Positions 17,619 to 26,806 of a stretch of 41,897 bases of DNA are shown here, piece after piece; the stretch's first letter is position 1; each line of letters starts with the position of its first letter. This DNA comes from CAZMRW01 sp964568805 (lineage in GTDB: Bacteria > Pseudomonadota > Gammaproteobacteria > Methylococcales > Methylomonadaceae). The stretch lies in the NCBI GenBank assembly GCA_964568805.1, contig CAZMRW010000029.1, positions 1 through 41,897 on the forward strand. Reading direction: 5' to 3'. Both the position numbers and the translations under genes were made by a program. Below the pieces are notes generated by a model. That model saw nothing but the letters and a program-made list of their open reading frames with translations. It did no database searches and was not told where the DNA came from.

Positions 17619-18513
17619 ATTTTGTTTGAGCCTGCTGTAATCTTGCTTTTTGTATAATGTATAGCGATTTAAGATACCAATAGCTGAATTTTGGTAATTG
17701 CAGAGTCATCTCTTCAGCATCTTCAAAATAACCGAATCGGGAGTAACGAAAAACCAGATTGGTACAATGCCGATACCATCCATTTTCGCCTAAAACGCGT
17801 TCAATTTCCGGGCGGTGCTTTTCTATGATATAGCGGTAGCCTTCTACCCCGCGCCGATTGTTTTTTGAAATTGTTTCTCCTTCATGAAGCCAGTAAACTG
17901 CGAGTGGTTCTCTGATATGAACGAATTCACAGATTTTGGCTAATCTAATTGCGGTGTCCCATTCTTGAAAGGCCGGGACATCTTCATCCAAATAGCCGAT
18001 TGCGCTAAGCGCAGTTTTTGAAACCATAAGTGTCTGAAATAGCGGCCCTGGAGATTGCAATAGTTGGGGATAACAAGCATTCCCTGTGACCGAAGGCAAA
18101 TCCCACGTTTCAATTTTTTCTTTCTCCGGGTAATAACGGATCATGTCGCTATGCACCACAATATTTTCATGCCAATTGTGTGATGCCAGAACAGCTATCT
18201 GTTTTTCAAGTTTGCAAGGTTCCCACTCGTCATCGGAGTCTTGAAAGGCAATCCATTTTCCTACAGCTTCCATTATCCCACGGTTTCGAGCTGCCTGTGC
18301 GCCTGAGTTACTCCTTAACGCCACACTCCTAACAAATGAATGAGATAGGGCATAGTTATTTACAATTTCTACTGTTGCGTCGGTTGAACAATCATCAACG
18401 ACAATGACTTCGTAGGGATGAACAGTTTGATTACAGACTGAGTCAAGGCAATAGATAATCGTCTTTGCGCGATTATAGGCAGGTATAATGACAGATACCG
18501 AAGTATTCAACAT
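17611..18513 (-). CDS. Glycosyltransferase family 2
   Basis: A 300-residue GT-A enzyme with the canonical opening SVIIPAYNRAKTIIYCLDSV, then VIVVDDCSTDATVEIV, then SGAQAARNRGIMEAVGKWIAFQDSDDEW holding the metal-binding acidic residues. The second half, including YLDEDVPAFQEWDTAIRLAK and YWLHEGETISKNN, is usual for this group. It lies between another family 2 enzyme and the cupin gene, with an 8-bp overlap to the latter. Donor and linkage are unknown. Confidence 0.9.
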   Translation of the reverse strand: MLNTSVSVIIPAYNRAKTIIYCLDSVCNQTVHPYEVIVVDDCSTDATVEIVNNYALSHSFVRSVALRSNSGAQAARNRGIMEAVGKWIAFQDSDDEWEPCKLEKQIAVLASHNWHENIVVHSDMIRYYPEKEKIETWDLPSVTGNACYPQLLQSPGPLFQTLMVSKTALSAIGYLDEDVPAFQEWDTAIRLAKICEFVHIREPLAVYWLHEGETISKNNRRGVEGYRYIIEKHRPEIERVLGENGWYRHCTNLVFRYSRFGYFEDAEEMTLQLPKFSYWYLKSLYIIQKARLQQAQTKYD

Positions 18514-18545
18514 ATATTAATATCTTATAAAGGTTTTGGTTCAAA

Positions 18546-19469
18546 TCAATTCATGAATTTTCTAATCCATGGTTTGCGCAGCAACCAATCCAAGCAATGA
18601 GTTATGAATGTCTCACCAAACGAACCAAAGCGGTTGACCAAATAATATCGAGTTCTAATGCGAAACACTAGGCCCGCCCAGCCGGCATTGTTATATATGC
18701 TTACAGCAAATGCATATTGCTGGCGTTGCATTATGCGATATGTCAACTGCTCTTCATTCGGCGCCTGTTCCGCCATTCGTTTCAACTGATCTTTAGGCGT
18801 ATCAACAGGATGTACATCGCGACGAATTAAATATGTTTCAGGACAGTAAACAAAGCGCCCCTTGAGGGCTGCATGTCCGAGCAGAACATGGTCTGCACCA
18901 CGATAAATACTTGATCCACTCGAATTCAAAGCTGTGTGTAAGATATTAGTGCGAAACACGCCATGAATCAGGGAGCAATCAGATAAATAACGAATCAGTC
19001 CAAGCGTACGAATTGAAGGCGATTCGTCTGCCAGCAGACTGCTATAGAAATAATCGTAATGACTAACGAATTCGCCATGCACATTAATGTGTTGCGAAGC
19101 CCCATAAGCCATAACTGCTTCTTGGTTATTTTCAAGCAATTTTTTTAAGTTTTGTACATAGCCTTGGGGAAGCATATCATGCCCACCAAGCCACATGAAA
19201 TAGGGTGTTTTGGCTTTTTTCAAAACAAGCTTAAAATTAGAGATTGCTCCTAAATTTTTCTGTTGTTGAATAAAGTAAACATTCGGATATTCATGGCTCA
19301 TCGCTTCGCAAATCGCTGCCGATCCATCGGTCGAGGCATTATCCGAAACCCAGACTGCCTCACACTGTAGCGCGGCGGAACGAATGGCTGCCTCGATATA
19401 TTTTTCTTCGTTAAAGAGTGGGATACCAATTGTAACTCCAGCAAACTCCAAGTTAATATTTTCTGTCAT
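18546..19469 (-). CDS. Glycosyltransferase family 2
   Basis: About 307 residues. ATG 19469 is preferred because GTGAGG lies about 6 bases before it; a GTG at 19481 is also in frame. The catalytic domain has TIGIPLFNEEKYIEAAIRSA, VWVSDNASTDGSAAICE, KKAKTPYFMWLGGHDMLPQG and NILHTALNSSGSSIYRGADH. The DxD position is GHD here, a common variant. A 127-bp gap without a gene separates it from the CmcI-family gene, containing only a short GCATTCT/AGAATGT hairpin. The substrate is unknown. Confidence 0.85.
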   Translation of the reverse strand: MTENINLEFAGVTIGIPLFNEEKYIEAAIRSAALQCEAVWVSDNASTDGSAAICEAMSHEYPNVYFIQQQKNLGAISNFKLVLKKAKTPYFMWLGGHDMLPQGYVQNLKKLLENNQEAVMAYGASQHINVHGEFVSHYDYFYSSLLADESPSIRTLGLIRYLSDCSLIHGVFRTNILHTALNSSGSSIYRGADHVLLGHAALKGRFVYCPETYLIRRDVHPVDTPKDQLKRMAEQAPNEEQLTYRIMQRQQYAFAVSIYNNAGWAGLVFRIRTRYYLVNRFGSFGETFITHCLDWLLRKPWIRKFMN

Positions 19470-19596
19470 TAAAAGCCTCACATGTGTTCAGTTCTTGGGT
19501 GGCGTGGTCATGATTTTTTTGGCAACAGCAAGCATTCTCATTAGAATGTAATAATTGATCAACTTTTCTCATGCCTTCTAGGTATCCCCGGCACAT

Positions 19597-20379
19597 TTAG
19601 CCAACCCGTTTCAAGTATCCATCCGGTGTCACCGTAATCAGTAGTTTGTGCTGAATAGTCTTATCAATCTCAAATTCAGGATGCGACTTGAGATATTCCC
19701 AAACAGCTGTTTTGGGATTATTTCCTTTGCCCCATGGTCGATCGGGAAACATGTCGGCGGGCATGTCTTCTATGATGGTATCGAACACCACGCAGTAACT
19801 GCCAACCGATACTATCGGTGCGTAAGCCTCCAATTCCGCCAATACATGATTGTGGGTGTGGTTGGAGTCCAGGCAAACAATGATACGTTGGTATTCTTTC
19901 GCGACCTGTTTAACCTGTTCGATAATTTCTGGTGCAATGCTGGAACCTTGAATCATCTGGATGCGCGAGGCCATAGGGTGGGCTTCGATAGCGCCGCGGT
20001 TGTGGGAACGAATGTCGATGTCGATGCCCAGCACCTTGCGGCGGGAGACTTTCGGATCGAACATCTCGCCAGCTTCGATAGCTTCGCATAGATCTAATTG
20101 CGCGAGCATAGAGGCGCTGAAAATGAGCGAACCGCCGTGGGCGATGCCGGTTTCGATGATAAGGTCTGGCTTTATTTGCCAGATCAATTCCTGCATCGCT
20201 TGGATATCCTGCGGGTACTGAATGATTGGACGACCAAGCCAACTGAAGTTGTAGGTATAAGCACCAGTAACTCCGACCTTCAGCATCCATGCCAAGCTCT
20301 CACAGGTCAGATCTGCAACCTCACCTAATCGCCGAATATTTTCCTTGACCTCGTTCTCGAATTGTAAAATTGGATTCAT
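19597..20379 (-). CDS. CmcI/cephalosporin hydroxylase-family enzyme (likely SAM methyltransferase)
   Basis: About 260 residues from ATG 20379; a TTG at 20391 overlaps the upstream stop. The family is named after cephalosporin hydroxylase CmcI, but its fold is that of a SAM-dependent methyltransferase, and members include rhamnosyl O-methyltransferases. Seen here are TYNFSWLGRPIIQYPQDIQ, PDLIIETGIAHGGSLIFSAS as motif I, VLGIDIDIRSHNR, and IIVCLDSNHTHNHVLAELEA with likely metal-binding residues. It probably O-methylates a sugar of the polymer. Confidence 0.8.
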   Translation of the reverse strand: MNPILQFENEVKENIRRLGEVADLTCESLAWMLKVGVTGAYTYNFSWLGRPIIQYPQDIQAMQELIWQIKPDLIIETGIAHGGSLIFSASMLAQLDLCEAIEAGEMFDPKVSRRKVLGIDIDIRSHNRGAIEAHPMASRIQMIQGSSIAPEIIEQVKQVAKEYQRIIVCLDSNHTHNHVLAELEAYAPIVSVGSYCVVFDTIIEDMPADMFPDRPWGKGNNPKTAVWEYLKSHPEFEIDKTIQHKLLITVTPDGYLKRVG

Positions 20380-20387
20380 ATTCACTT

Positions 20388-21083
20388 TCAAATTTTGGAA
20401 ATTAATTTGACTCGGTCAATACGACCGCCAATTTGGGAGCCATTGTAAAGATTTTCGTAATAGAGCGATTCGAAACCTGCATTTTTCATGGCTAGGACGG
20501 TTTGTTCGATATCATAGGCCACCCTTTGCAGGAAAATCTTTTCTCCATCGAGGATTGCGTAAGCCGCACGGCAGTCGCCATCACGAGGTTGTCCCACAGA
20601 CCCGGGATTGCAATAGATCTTTTGCCCAAACTCAGCAAGAGTTTGAACATGAGTATGACCTGAGAAAAGATAATTTACGCCTGCAGGTATAATCTCACTT
20701 GAAACAGCGTAGAGATACTGATCTTGGGGATCGTCTGGCCCACCATGCACGAAGAGATTTGTCCCTTCTCGATACAAGGGTAGTGATTGCTTTAGCCATT
20801 CCAACTGCGATGAGTCAACGATTTTCTTATGGTAATCGATAATTCCGGCAACTACCTTTGAGCGCTTGCAGTTCTTATCAAATACGAGATAACTATCATG
20901 GTTTCCTAATATATTAATAGCACCATGCCGTTTTAACAGGTTGATGCATTCACCCGGTTGTGCGTAGTAACCCACCACGTCGCCCAGCGATATGAAAAAA
21001 GTACAGCCCCGCGAAAGCGCATCCTCAAGAACCGCTTTTAGAGCCGGCAAATTGCCGTGAATATCAGACAGGATGGCGATCAT
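20388..21083 (-). CDS. Metallophosphoesterase (YfcE/calcineurin-like)
   Basis: About 231 residues from ATG 21083, chosen because MIAILSDIHGN starts there; a longer frame to 21257 adds 58 residues unlike the family and overlaps the ATP-grasp gene more deeply. All dimetal motifs are visible: DIHGN, ISLGDVVGYY, ILGNHDSY, FVHGG and FSGHTHVQT, followed by the typical NPGSVGQPRDG. It should hydrolyse a phosphomonoester or diester. It overlaps the ATP-grasp gene by 20 bp and may remove a phosphate from a sugar or ligand intermediate, but a general role is possible. Confidence 0.87.
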   Translation of the reverse strand: MIAILSDIHGNLPALKAVLEDALSRGCTFFISLGDVVGYYAQPGECINLLKRHGAINILGNHDSYLVFDKNCKRSKVVAGIIDYHKKIVDSSQLEWLKQSLPLYREGTNLFVHGGPDDPQDQYLYAVSSEIIPAGVNYLFSGHTHVQTLAEFGQKIYCNPGSVGQPRDGDCRAAYAILDGEKIFLQRVAYDIEQTVLAMKNAGFESLYYENLYNGSQIGGRIDRVKLISKI

Positions 21084-22065
21084 ATACCACAAAATCCTCG
21101 CTATAACGCCATGCAATCCCCTGGTGAATTTGCGGCATCTCTGGCCGATTTCCAAAAAAGTAGCAATCAATTGCCATTTCCGCCTCGTTATAACCGAACG
21201 CTGATCGTAGTGAATTGCTGCTGGAGAATCGTGGATTAATTTCCAGCAAATAGGCAATGTCGTTTTCCTGACGGAATTGGTAATTAGTCGGGCCGAAGGG
21301 CATAAATCGCTCGGTCAGCTGGATGGCTGCATTTTCAATTACGGTATTGCTCACAACCTCGGCCGCCAAAGTATTTCCCGCACCTGACAGCCGACGTCGG
21401 AAAGTTATGGGTTTCAGGGATAGTCCATCGCCAAAGCCAAATACTCCAACGGTATACTCTTCATGATCTGTGCCGACGATACGCTGCAAAATCCAATTCT
21501 CTCCAGCCTTAGCTCGCCAGTAGAGGAAGTCGGATTCGTCAAAAAGGCGAACTATGCCGCGCGAGCCATTGCCTTGACGGGGTTTGAGAAGCAAGGGGGG
21601 AGGGCCGAGAGTTTCCATAGCCTCACTCCATGTCAATGGAATGATGGAGGGAATCTTCGGCAAGCCATATCGTTCCAATGCCGCGCCTAACAACCACTTG
21701 TCGGATGACAGCGCAATAAGTTCCGAGCGGTTCAGAACTATCGGCACCCCGATTTTCTGAAAGAAATCCCGTTGCCTGTCGAGGAAAAAGACATCCACCT
21801 CCAACCCAGGGAGGACGAGATCAACATTTTCTGCCTTAATGATTCTCTGCCAAAAATCCAGGTAGTCCGGGTGGCTTTCGTCACAAGCGGGTTTCTTGAA
21901 GAAGGCATCGCAAAACGCAGGCCCGGGCGACTGATCGCTTCGATCGATACCAATGACTCTGACGGGATAGCGCGAATGCCTGAGGCTCTTGATGATCCCT
22001 TGACCGATGATGGCTCCGACGCCAGTGACCAGCGTGGTTATCGTGGGATGTTGATTGTAGTTCAT
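21064..22065 (-). CDS. ATP-grasp ligase-like protein
   Basis: A 333-residue protein with an N-terminal pre-ATP-grasp domain (TTLVTGVGAIIGQGIIKSLR, VRVIGIDRSDQSPG, DLVLPGLEVDVFF). The ATP-grasp core has SSDKWLLGAALERYGLPKIP, PPLLLKPRQGNGSRGIVRL, EEYTVGVFGF and YLLEINPRFSSSNSL with Mg-binding E and N. It resembles carbamoyl-phosphate-synthase-like ATP-grasp enzymes, which join a carboxylate to an amine through an acyl phosphate. With a sugar aminotransferase in the same coupled block, amide decoration of an amino sugar is an attractive guess. It overlaps its neighbours by 4 and 20 bp. Confidence 0.82.
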   Translation of the reverse strand: MNYNQHPTITTLVTGVGAIIGQGIIKSLRHSRYPVRVIGIDRSDQSPGPAFCDAFFKKPACDESHPDYLDFWQRIIKAENVDLVLPGLEVDVFFLDRQRDFFQKIGVPIVLNRSELIALSSDKWLLGAALERYGLPKIPSIIPLTWSEAMETLGPPPLLLKPRQGNGSRGIVRLFDESDFLYWRAKAGENWILQRIVGTDHEEYTVGVFGFGDGLSLKPITFRRRLSGAGNTLAAEVVSNTVIENAAIQLTERFMPFGPTNYQFRQENDIAYLLEINPRFSSSNSLRSAFGYNEAEMAIDCYFFGNRPEMPQIHQGIAWRYSEDFVVYDRHPV

Positions 22066-22940
22066 AGGACATCCATCGGGCCAAAGCGATCCGCAGACCC
22101 AGAATGATGTATCATGGACATGCCTTCTGCCATGCTGATGCGCGGTTTATCCTGCAATTGATTGAAGACGGTGAAGTCCTTTGGATAACATACTGGTCGA
22201 AAAGCCTTCTTATTATGGTCGATGACAATATTGCCGCCACAACCAAACTCTCGGAACGCGATTTCGGCTATCTTAGTATTATCAAGGGACTCAGGATGAC
22301 AGAGAGGCCAGTTGCCTTTGAGCTTCATTTTCGCTGCACAAATCATTAGGCGCGCTGCATCAGCAACATGTAAGAAGTTGCGTACGCCGGCCGAAGGTGG
22401 AAGACGAAGGTCGAGCCCGCGCGAAGCATAGGCAATGATGCGCCCGAACCAAGGTTGATGTACGCAGCAAAGACCATCCGTATCATAAAGTTGGGAAAGG
22501 CGCAGACTGCAAAACACGCCTCCTCTTCTTGCGATGCCCCATTCCAGGATTTTTTCACCCTGAGCTTTCGAGAGCCCATAGGAGGAAATGAGCGAGGACT
22601 CGAATCCCTCGATTGAGGAAAGGGTTCCGGCATAAAGACACGAGTTGCATTGGAGTTGCTCCATCAGTTCGAGAACATTCAGGCAGCCCACCGCGTTGGT
22701 CAGGAAATTGGTTCGCGCACTCTCAAAATCATCTCCTGTGAAAGCTGAAGCGCAATGAAAGACGACGTCAGTAGTGCGTCCGGCACAGATATTCCGATTC
22801 AGCGGTTCGGCAAGGTCGAGCACGATATCATGGTGCATTGCACGCCCGACGCCAATAACTACGATGCCATGCTCCTGCAGCTGCACGGCAAGTTCTCGCC
22901 CCAGCATGGAATCAGCACCGATGATGGCTGCGACTTTCAT
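22062..22940 (-). CDS. NAD-dependent epimerase/dehydratase (SDR)
   Basis: A 292-residue Rossmann protein starting MKVAAIIGADSMLGRELAVQL. DVVFHCASAFTG, CLYAGTLSSIEGFESSLISSYGLSK with YxxxK, and RNFLHVADAARLMICA follow the extended SDR pattern. It could be the 4-ketoreductase or epimerase that completes the deoxysugar. It overlaps a methyltransferase gene by 4 bp upstream and the ATP-grasp gene by 4 bp downstream. The reaction is not resolved. Confidence 0.83.
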   Translation of the reverse strand: MKVAAIIGADSMLGRELAVQLQEHGIVVIGVGRAMHHDIVLDLAEPLNRNICAGRTTDVVFHCASAFTGDDFESARTNFLTNAVGCLNVLELMEQLQCNSCLYAGTLSSIEGFESSLISSYGLSKAQGEKILEWGIARRGGVFCSLRLSQLYDTDGLCCVHQPWFGRIIAYASRGLDLRLPPSAGVRNFLHVADAARLMICAAKMKLKGNWPLCHPESLDNTKIAEIAFREFGCGGNIVIDHNKKAFRPVCYPKDFTVFNQLQDKPRISMAEGMSMIHHSGSADRFGPMDVL

Positions 22941-23656
22941 TCAGGAAGCGCCTCTATGAGCAAGCCGACGCAAAGTTCGGGAAAATCAACGCCCACTTTA
23001 CACATGGCCTCGAGGTTGGCCTGGAAATCTGGCAGGGTCTTGAGCACAGAAAGCGGCAGAGGTTTTAGGTAAATGCCCTCCTCATGAGTCATGCGATAGC
23101 CGGTCTTGTTCAGCGCAGCAAGCAACGTATCCCGGCAATATTGCCGCTTGTGGCCTAGGGCAATGTCATTATCGTTGAGACTGTAGATATCATCGATAAG
23201 TCCCAGTTCCAGGCCGAACCGACGATTGAGCGACTTGGCATTAGGGACGGCGACATACATCTTGCCGTCAGGTTTCAGGAATTGCCGATAGCGAGTCAGT
23301 ATCAGATCGGGATCATTCACATGTTCGAGGACAAAGCCCATCACAATCACATCAAAAGGCTCTTCCGGGATATACGACTCAAAGTAGTCGAGTATGAGTT
23401 CGCCGGAAAATTGCGGATGCTTCTCCCTGAACTGTTTAATCACACTCGATGCGCCATCGACGATGACGTGCCTCGAGCAGGCCTTGGCAAACAATTCGGC
23501 TGTGAATCCATGCCCTAAGCCGAGTTCGAGCAACGACTCCGCATAGCCGTAACGAGCGATAATGCGTTGCGGATACCAGTGCAACATCAAATCATTTTCC
23601 AATTCTGTCGCGGCATTGGGACGGTATTCTGACGCCACAGCATTCAAATCTTGCAT
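22937..23656 (-). CDS. Class I SAM-dependent methyltransferase
   Basis: A 239-residue protein. Motif I is SLLELGLGHGFTAELFAKAC near residue 40, then VIVDGASSVI, PFDVIVMGFVLEHVNDPD and LKPDGKMYVAVPNAKSLNRR. The family is Methyltransf_23-like. A good Shine-Dalgarno (AAGGAA) precedes ATG 23656, and a 24-bp gap separates it from the WbqC gene. It overlaps the SDR gene by 4 bp. The likely role is methylation of a sugar or chain terminus. Confidence 0.83.
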   Translation of the reverse strand: MQDLNAVASEYRPNAATELENDLMLHWYPQRIIARYGYAESLLELGLGHGFTAELFAKACSRHVIVDGASSVIKQFREKHPQFSGELILDYFESYIPEEPFDVIVMGFVLEHVNDPDLILTRYRQFLKPDGKMYVAVPNAKSLNRRFGLELGLIDDIYSLNDNDIALGHKRQYCRDTLLAALNKTGYRMTHEEGIYLKPLPLSVLKTLPDFQANLEAMCKVGVDFPELCVGLLIEALPE

Positions 23657-23680
23657 TCTTGTTCCTTTCCTTAAATGTCT

Positions 23681-24472
23681 TTATGTCATCGCTACGAATT
23701 CACGCCATGGTATGGGGGAGCCGGCAATCCAAGATACGCCTGCCTTGCCGCAGTGCGCCACTAGGTCAAGTGCCGTGACATAGGGTGTGAACGTCCCATG
23801 GGATTGAGGATAAGGGCGTAGCCCATAGTTCATATAGACAACATCAATATCGTGAGCTTCGAATCGGTCATGTTCCAGATAATGTCGTGCGCCGTGTCCG
23901 GTAAGGTAAGTCTTAGCATTTAGATGCAAACACAAATCGATGACTCGCTGAGTACTGGAGCCAGAAACTCCAAGTGCTGAAGAGATAAGTGATGTTTTCC
24001 CCTGTCCAAGGCCAAAATAGTCGATCAAGGCGTCAGTTGATGCTTTTGAGAGCTCTGCTAGAGACTCATAGTCTTGTGAAAACACTTCCTCTACAAGCTT
24101 CAACATTTCCGCCATGTAAGGGGCTTTGGCATATGATTGCCGCAATAAGTCATAATGACTTAGCCGCCAGTTGATGCTGTTATCGATTTTCACGTCGCAA
24201 ATCAATTTACCAAGATGCACGTTTCTTAATGGTACGGTTAGCCAGCGCATACCGGAACTTGTCTTTACTTGAACTCTGTTATAAAAACCGCCACGCGAGT
24301 ATTGCACATCGTCGTAATAAACAAAGGTATGGGTCATTCGAATTTGTTCTAGCATTCCCACCCATGGAAAATACATTGGCTGAGAAATGACGATACATGG
24401 ATGGTTCAGTTCATCACACTTCATAATAACTTGTTCGTGCATGCGATTAAATAAACCAGTGTCAATTGGCAT
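23681..24472 (-). CDS. WbqC-family protein
   Basis: A 263-residue protein of the WbqC-like family, common in O-antigen loci. Its hallmark is near the N-terminus, CIVISQPMYFPWVGMLEQI, followed by FVYYDDVQYSRGGFYNRVQV and TVPLRN. GHGARHYLEHDRFEAHDIDV and TFTPYVTALDLVAHCG are also typical. The start may be ATG 24472 (11-bp overlap with the aminotransferase gene) or ATG 24424. The family's biochemical role is not established to my knowledge; linkage to aminotransferases suggests a part in amino-sugar modification. Confidence 0.85.
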   Translation of the reverse strand: MPIDTGLFNRMHEQVIMKCDELNHPCIVISQPMYFPWVGMLEQIRMTHTFVYYDDVQYSRGGFYNRVQVKTSSGMRWLTVPLRNVHLGKLICDVKIDNSINWRLSHYDLLRQSYAKAPYMAEMLKLVEEVFSQDYESLAELSKASTDALIDYFGLGQGKTSLISSALGVSGSSTQRVIDLCLHLNAKTYLTGHGARHYLEHDRFEAHDIDVVYMNYGLRPYPQSHGTFTPYVTALDLVAHCGKAGVSWIAGSPIPWREFVAMT

Positions 24473-25586
24473 GTTTCGACTCGGTTTGTGACGATTCGAT
24501 CACTTGGCACACCCGGTTGAGATCACACTCGGAAAGATCGTGATAACTCGGCAGGTTAATTGCGCGGTTTGGAATATTCCAAGCAAAGCGGTTCTCAGGT
24601 TGCGCCGAAAACATGGACAAACTGGAGAGCGGGTGAAAGAACACCCTGGCGTCGATGTTGGCAGTTGCGAAAGCTTGCTGCAGAGATTCTCTACTAATGC
24701 CGCTCTCGTTATCGAAAACCAAGGTTGGCATCCAAGCTCCATTGATCGTGCCTACTGGTTCTGGGTTCATGGATAGCATCGGGTTATCTGCCAGATAGTC
24801 ACGATAGTATGAAAAAATTTCACGTTTGCGATGGATAAGTTCCTCGATCCGCTCCATTTGCGCACAGCCTATCGCCGCCTGAATATTTGACATTTTGTAC
24901 TTGAAGCCCATCATATCGGGCCAAAACTGTTTGGTCTGCCCCCGTGCCCGTCCATGATTACTGAGCGTGAGTACACGCTCATAAAGAACTGGGTCGTCGG
25001 TGACGAACATTCCACCCTCTCCGGTTGTGAGCGTCTTGGTACCATGAAACGAGAACGCGCCAAACTTGCCCATCGAGCCGGCACGTTTGCCATGATATAT
25101 AGAGCCAATCGCTTCGGCGGCATCTTCAATAACCGGGATACCGTACCTTTCTCCGATAACGAGCAGGGCGTCCATCTCGCAGAGATTTCCATACAAATGG
25201 ACGGCAACAATCGCCTTGGTACTGGGTGTGACCGCTCTTTCTACTAAGGCAGGATCAATACACCAGGAATCGGGAAGAATATCGACAAAGATCGGCTTTG
25301 CCCCCAAATGAACAATCGGAGCGGCCGTAGCAATCCAATTGGTGTCCGCCATGATAACTTCGTCGCCCGGACCGATACCCAATGCCGCCATGCCCATGTG
25401 AAGCGCACCCGTGCAACTAGACGTGGCAATAGCATACGCGGTGCCTAGATGGGCTTTGAAAGCGTCCTCAAAACGATTGATGTATTCATAACATTTTTCT
25501 CCCCAGCCATAAGCCGCAGCGTCGGCCGCATAACGGATTTCGAGATCAGTTATGGAAGGCTTTGTATAGTGTATGCGAGGTTTCAT
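24462..25586 (-). CDS. DegT/DnrJ/EryC1/StrS sugar aminotransferase
   Basis: A 374-residue PLP-dependent keto-sugar aminotransferase. It shows ATSSCTGALHMGMAALGIGP, ADTNWIATAAPI, VHLYGNLCEMDALL and EDAAEAIGS. Lys184, in FSFHGTKTLTTGEGGM, is the PLP lysine, which rules out the lysine-lacking 3-dehydratases. It lies directly after the C-methyltransferase gene (ATGA at 25583-25586) in the CDP-sugar block. The best guess is C4 transamination of a CDP-4-keto-6-deoxysugar in the style of perosamine synthase. Confidence 0.91.
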   Translation of the reverse strand: MKPRIHYTKPSITDLEIRYAADAAAYGWGEKCYEYINRFEDAFKAHLGTAYAIATSSCTGALHMGMAALGIGPGDEVIMADTNWIATAAPIVHLGAKPIFVDILPDSWCIDPALVERAVTPSTKAIVAVHLYGNLCEMDALLVIGERYGIPVIEDAAEAIGSIYHGKRAGSMGKFGAFSFHGTKTLTTGEGGMFVTDDPVLYERVLTLSNHGRARGQTKQFWPDMMGFKYKMSNIQAAIGCAQMERIEELIHRKREIFSYYRDYLADNPMLSMNPEPVGTINGAWMPTLVFDNESGISRESLQQAFATANIDARVFFHPLSSLSMFSAQPENRFAWNIPNRAINLPSYHDLSECDLNRVCQVIESSQTESKHAN

Positions 25587-26806
25587 ACGAATTCCAACTG
25601 TGGTACCGCCTTGACAAATTTCGTACCAAGATTAGCTAACCGAGTATTTTGTTGCTTTATCTCAGCCGCTATGTTCCAAGGTAAAATAATCAAATAGTCA
25701 GGATGTTGTTCGACTAAAACCGCCGGAGGCAAAATAGGAATGTGGCTACCAGGCATGAATTTGCCTTGTTTGGAACTGGCTGCATCACAAACAAATGGCA
25801 GCAGGTCGGGTTTAACACCGGCATAATTCAGTAGGGTGTTACCTTTGGCAGCGGCGCCATAGGCGGCCACTTTTTTACCCGCGCGTTTTTGTTCGATCAG
25901 GAATGCCAGAAAATCGTTTTTGACCCGTTCTGCCTTGACCTGAAAGTCTTGATAGTTGTCGAGGGTTTGCAAGCCCCGCCGCGCTTCCTCGGCAAGCATC
26001 TCATCAACTGCGGAAGAAACTTGGCGAGGATTTTCCGCATGACAACCATAAATCCGAAGACTGCCGCCGTGGGTAGACAGTTCTTCCACATCCCAAATCC
26101 GTAATTCAGCCTGGTTGAAAATACGGTTTACAGTGTATAGAGAAAGATAGGAGAAATGTTCGTGATAGACGGTGTCGAATTGTGACTGTTCAACCAGACG
26201 CATTAAATGCGGGAATTCGAGAGTAACAGTGCCATGCGGCTTGAGGATGGCTTTGAGCCCGGCAGTAAAATCGTTGATATCTGGTACATGGGCATAGACA
26301 TTGTTGCCTATAACCAGGTCCGCCTGCTTCCCTTGGCTGGCTAGTCTTTCAGCGACCGTCTTGCCGAAAAAATCACGCAAGACGGGGATGCCGAGGCTTT
26401 CCGCCGCCGAAGCCGTGCTGGCAGTGGGTTCGATGCCCAGACAGGGGACGCCGGTAGCGATAAAGTTTTTCAACAAATAGCCGTCATTGGAAGCGATTTC
26501 GATGACATGGCTTTGACTGTCGAGGCCAAGTTTGGCAGAGATCATTTGTACATAGCGGGCAGCATGATCCAGCCAGCTTTGCGAGACCGATGAAAAGTAG
26601 GCGTAATCGTGGCTGAACAACTCGTCGGCGCGTGCATAGTCTTCGGTTTGCACCAACCAGCAATATTCACAGACAAGCAGTTTCAACGGAAAATAAAGTT
26701 CGGGTTTGGCTAGATCGGCGGCGCTTAGATAGCCGTTCGACGGCGGCGCAAAGCCGAGGTCGAGAAAAACATGTTCAAGCCGTTTGCTGCAGTGGCGGCA
26801 ATTCAT
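25583..26806 (-). CDS. NDP-sugar C-methyltransferase
   Basis: A 407-residue enzyme of the TylC3/NovU type, which adds a methyl carbon, usually at C3 of a 4-keto-6-deoxysugar nucleotide. The N-terminal zinc-binding cysteines are C3, C6, C46 and C49. The SAM domain has HVIEIASNDGYLLKNF, LVIGNNVYAHVPDINDF and FDTVYHEHFSYLSLYTV, the family's catalytic region. The C-terminal domain has AAYGAAAKGNTLLNYAGV and ILPWNIAAEI. The length is normal. It overlaps genes on both sides by 4 bp and sits just after the epimerase, so a branched-chain deoxysugar is expected. Confidence 0.93.
   Translation of the reverse strand: MNCRHCSKRLEHVFLDLGFAPPSNGYLSAADLAKPELYFPLKLLVCEYCWLVQTEDYARADELFSHDYAYFSSVSQSWLDHAARYVQMISAKLGLDSQSHVIEIASNDGYLLKNFIATGVPCLGIEPTASTASAAESLGIPVLRDFFGKTVAERLASQGKQADLVIGNNVYAHVPDINDFTAGLKAILKPHGTVTLEFPHLMRLVEQSQFDTVYHEHFSYLSLYTVNRIFNQAELRIWDVEELSTHGGSLRIYGCHAENPRQVSSAVDEMLAEEARRGLQTLDNYQDFQVKAERVKNDFLAFLIEQKRAGKKVAAYGAAAKGNTLLNYAGVKPDLLPFVCDAASSKQGKFMPGSHIPILPPAVLVEQHPDYLIILPWNIAAEIKQQNTRLANLGTKFVKAVPQLEFV

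Noticed and set aside
24462..25586. Possible RfbH-type 3-dehydratase
   Set aside because: The PLP lysine is present (TKTLTTGEGG), whereas RfbH-like dehydratases have histidine there, so an aminotransferase is favoured.
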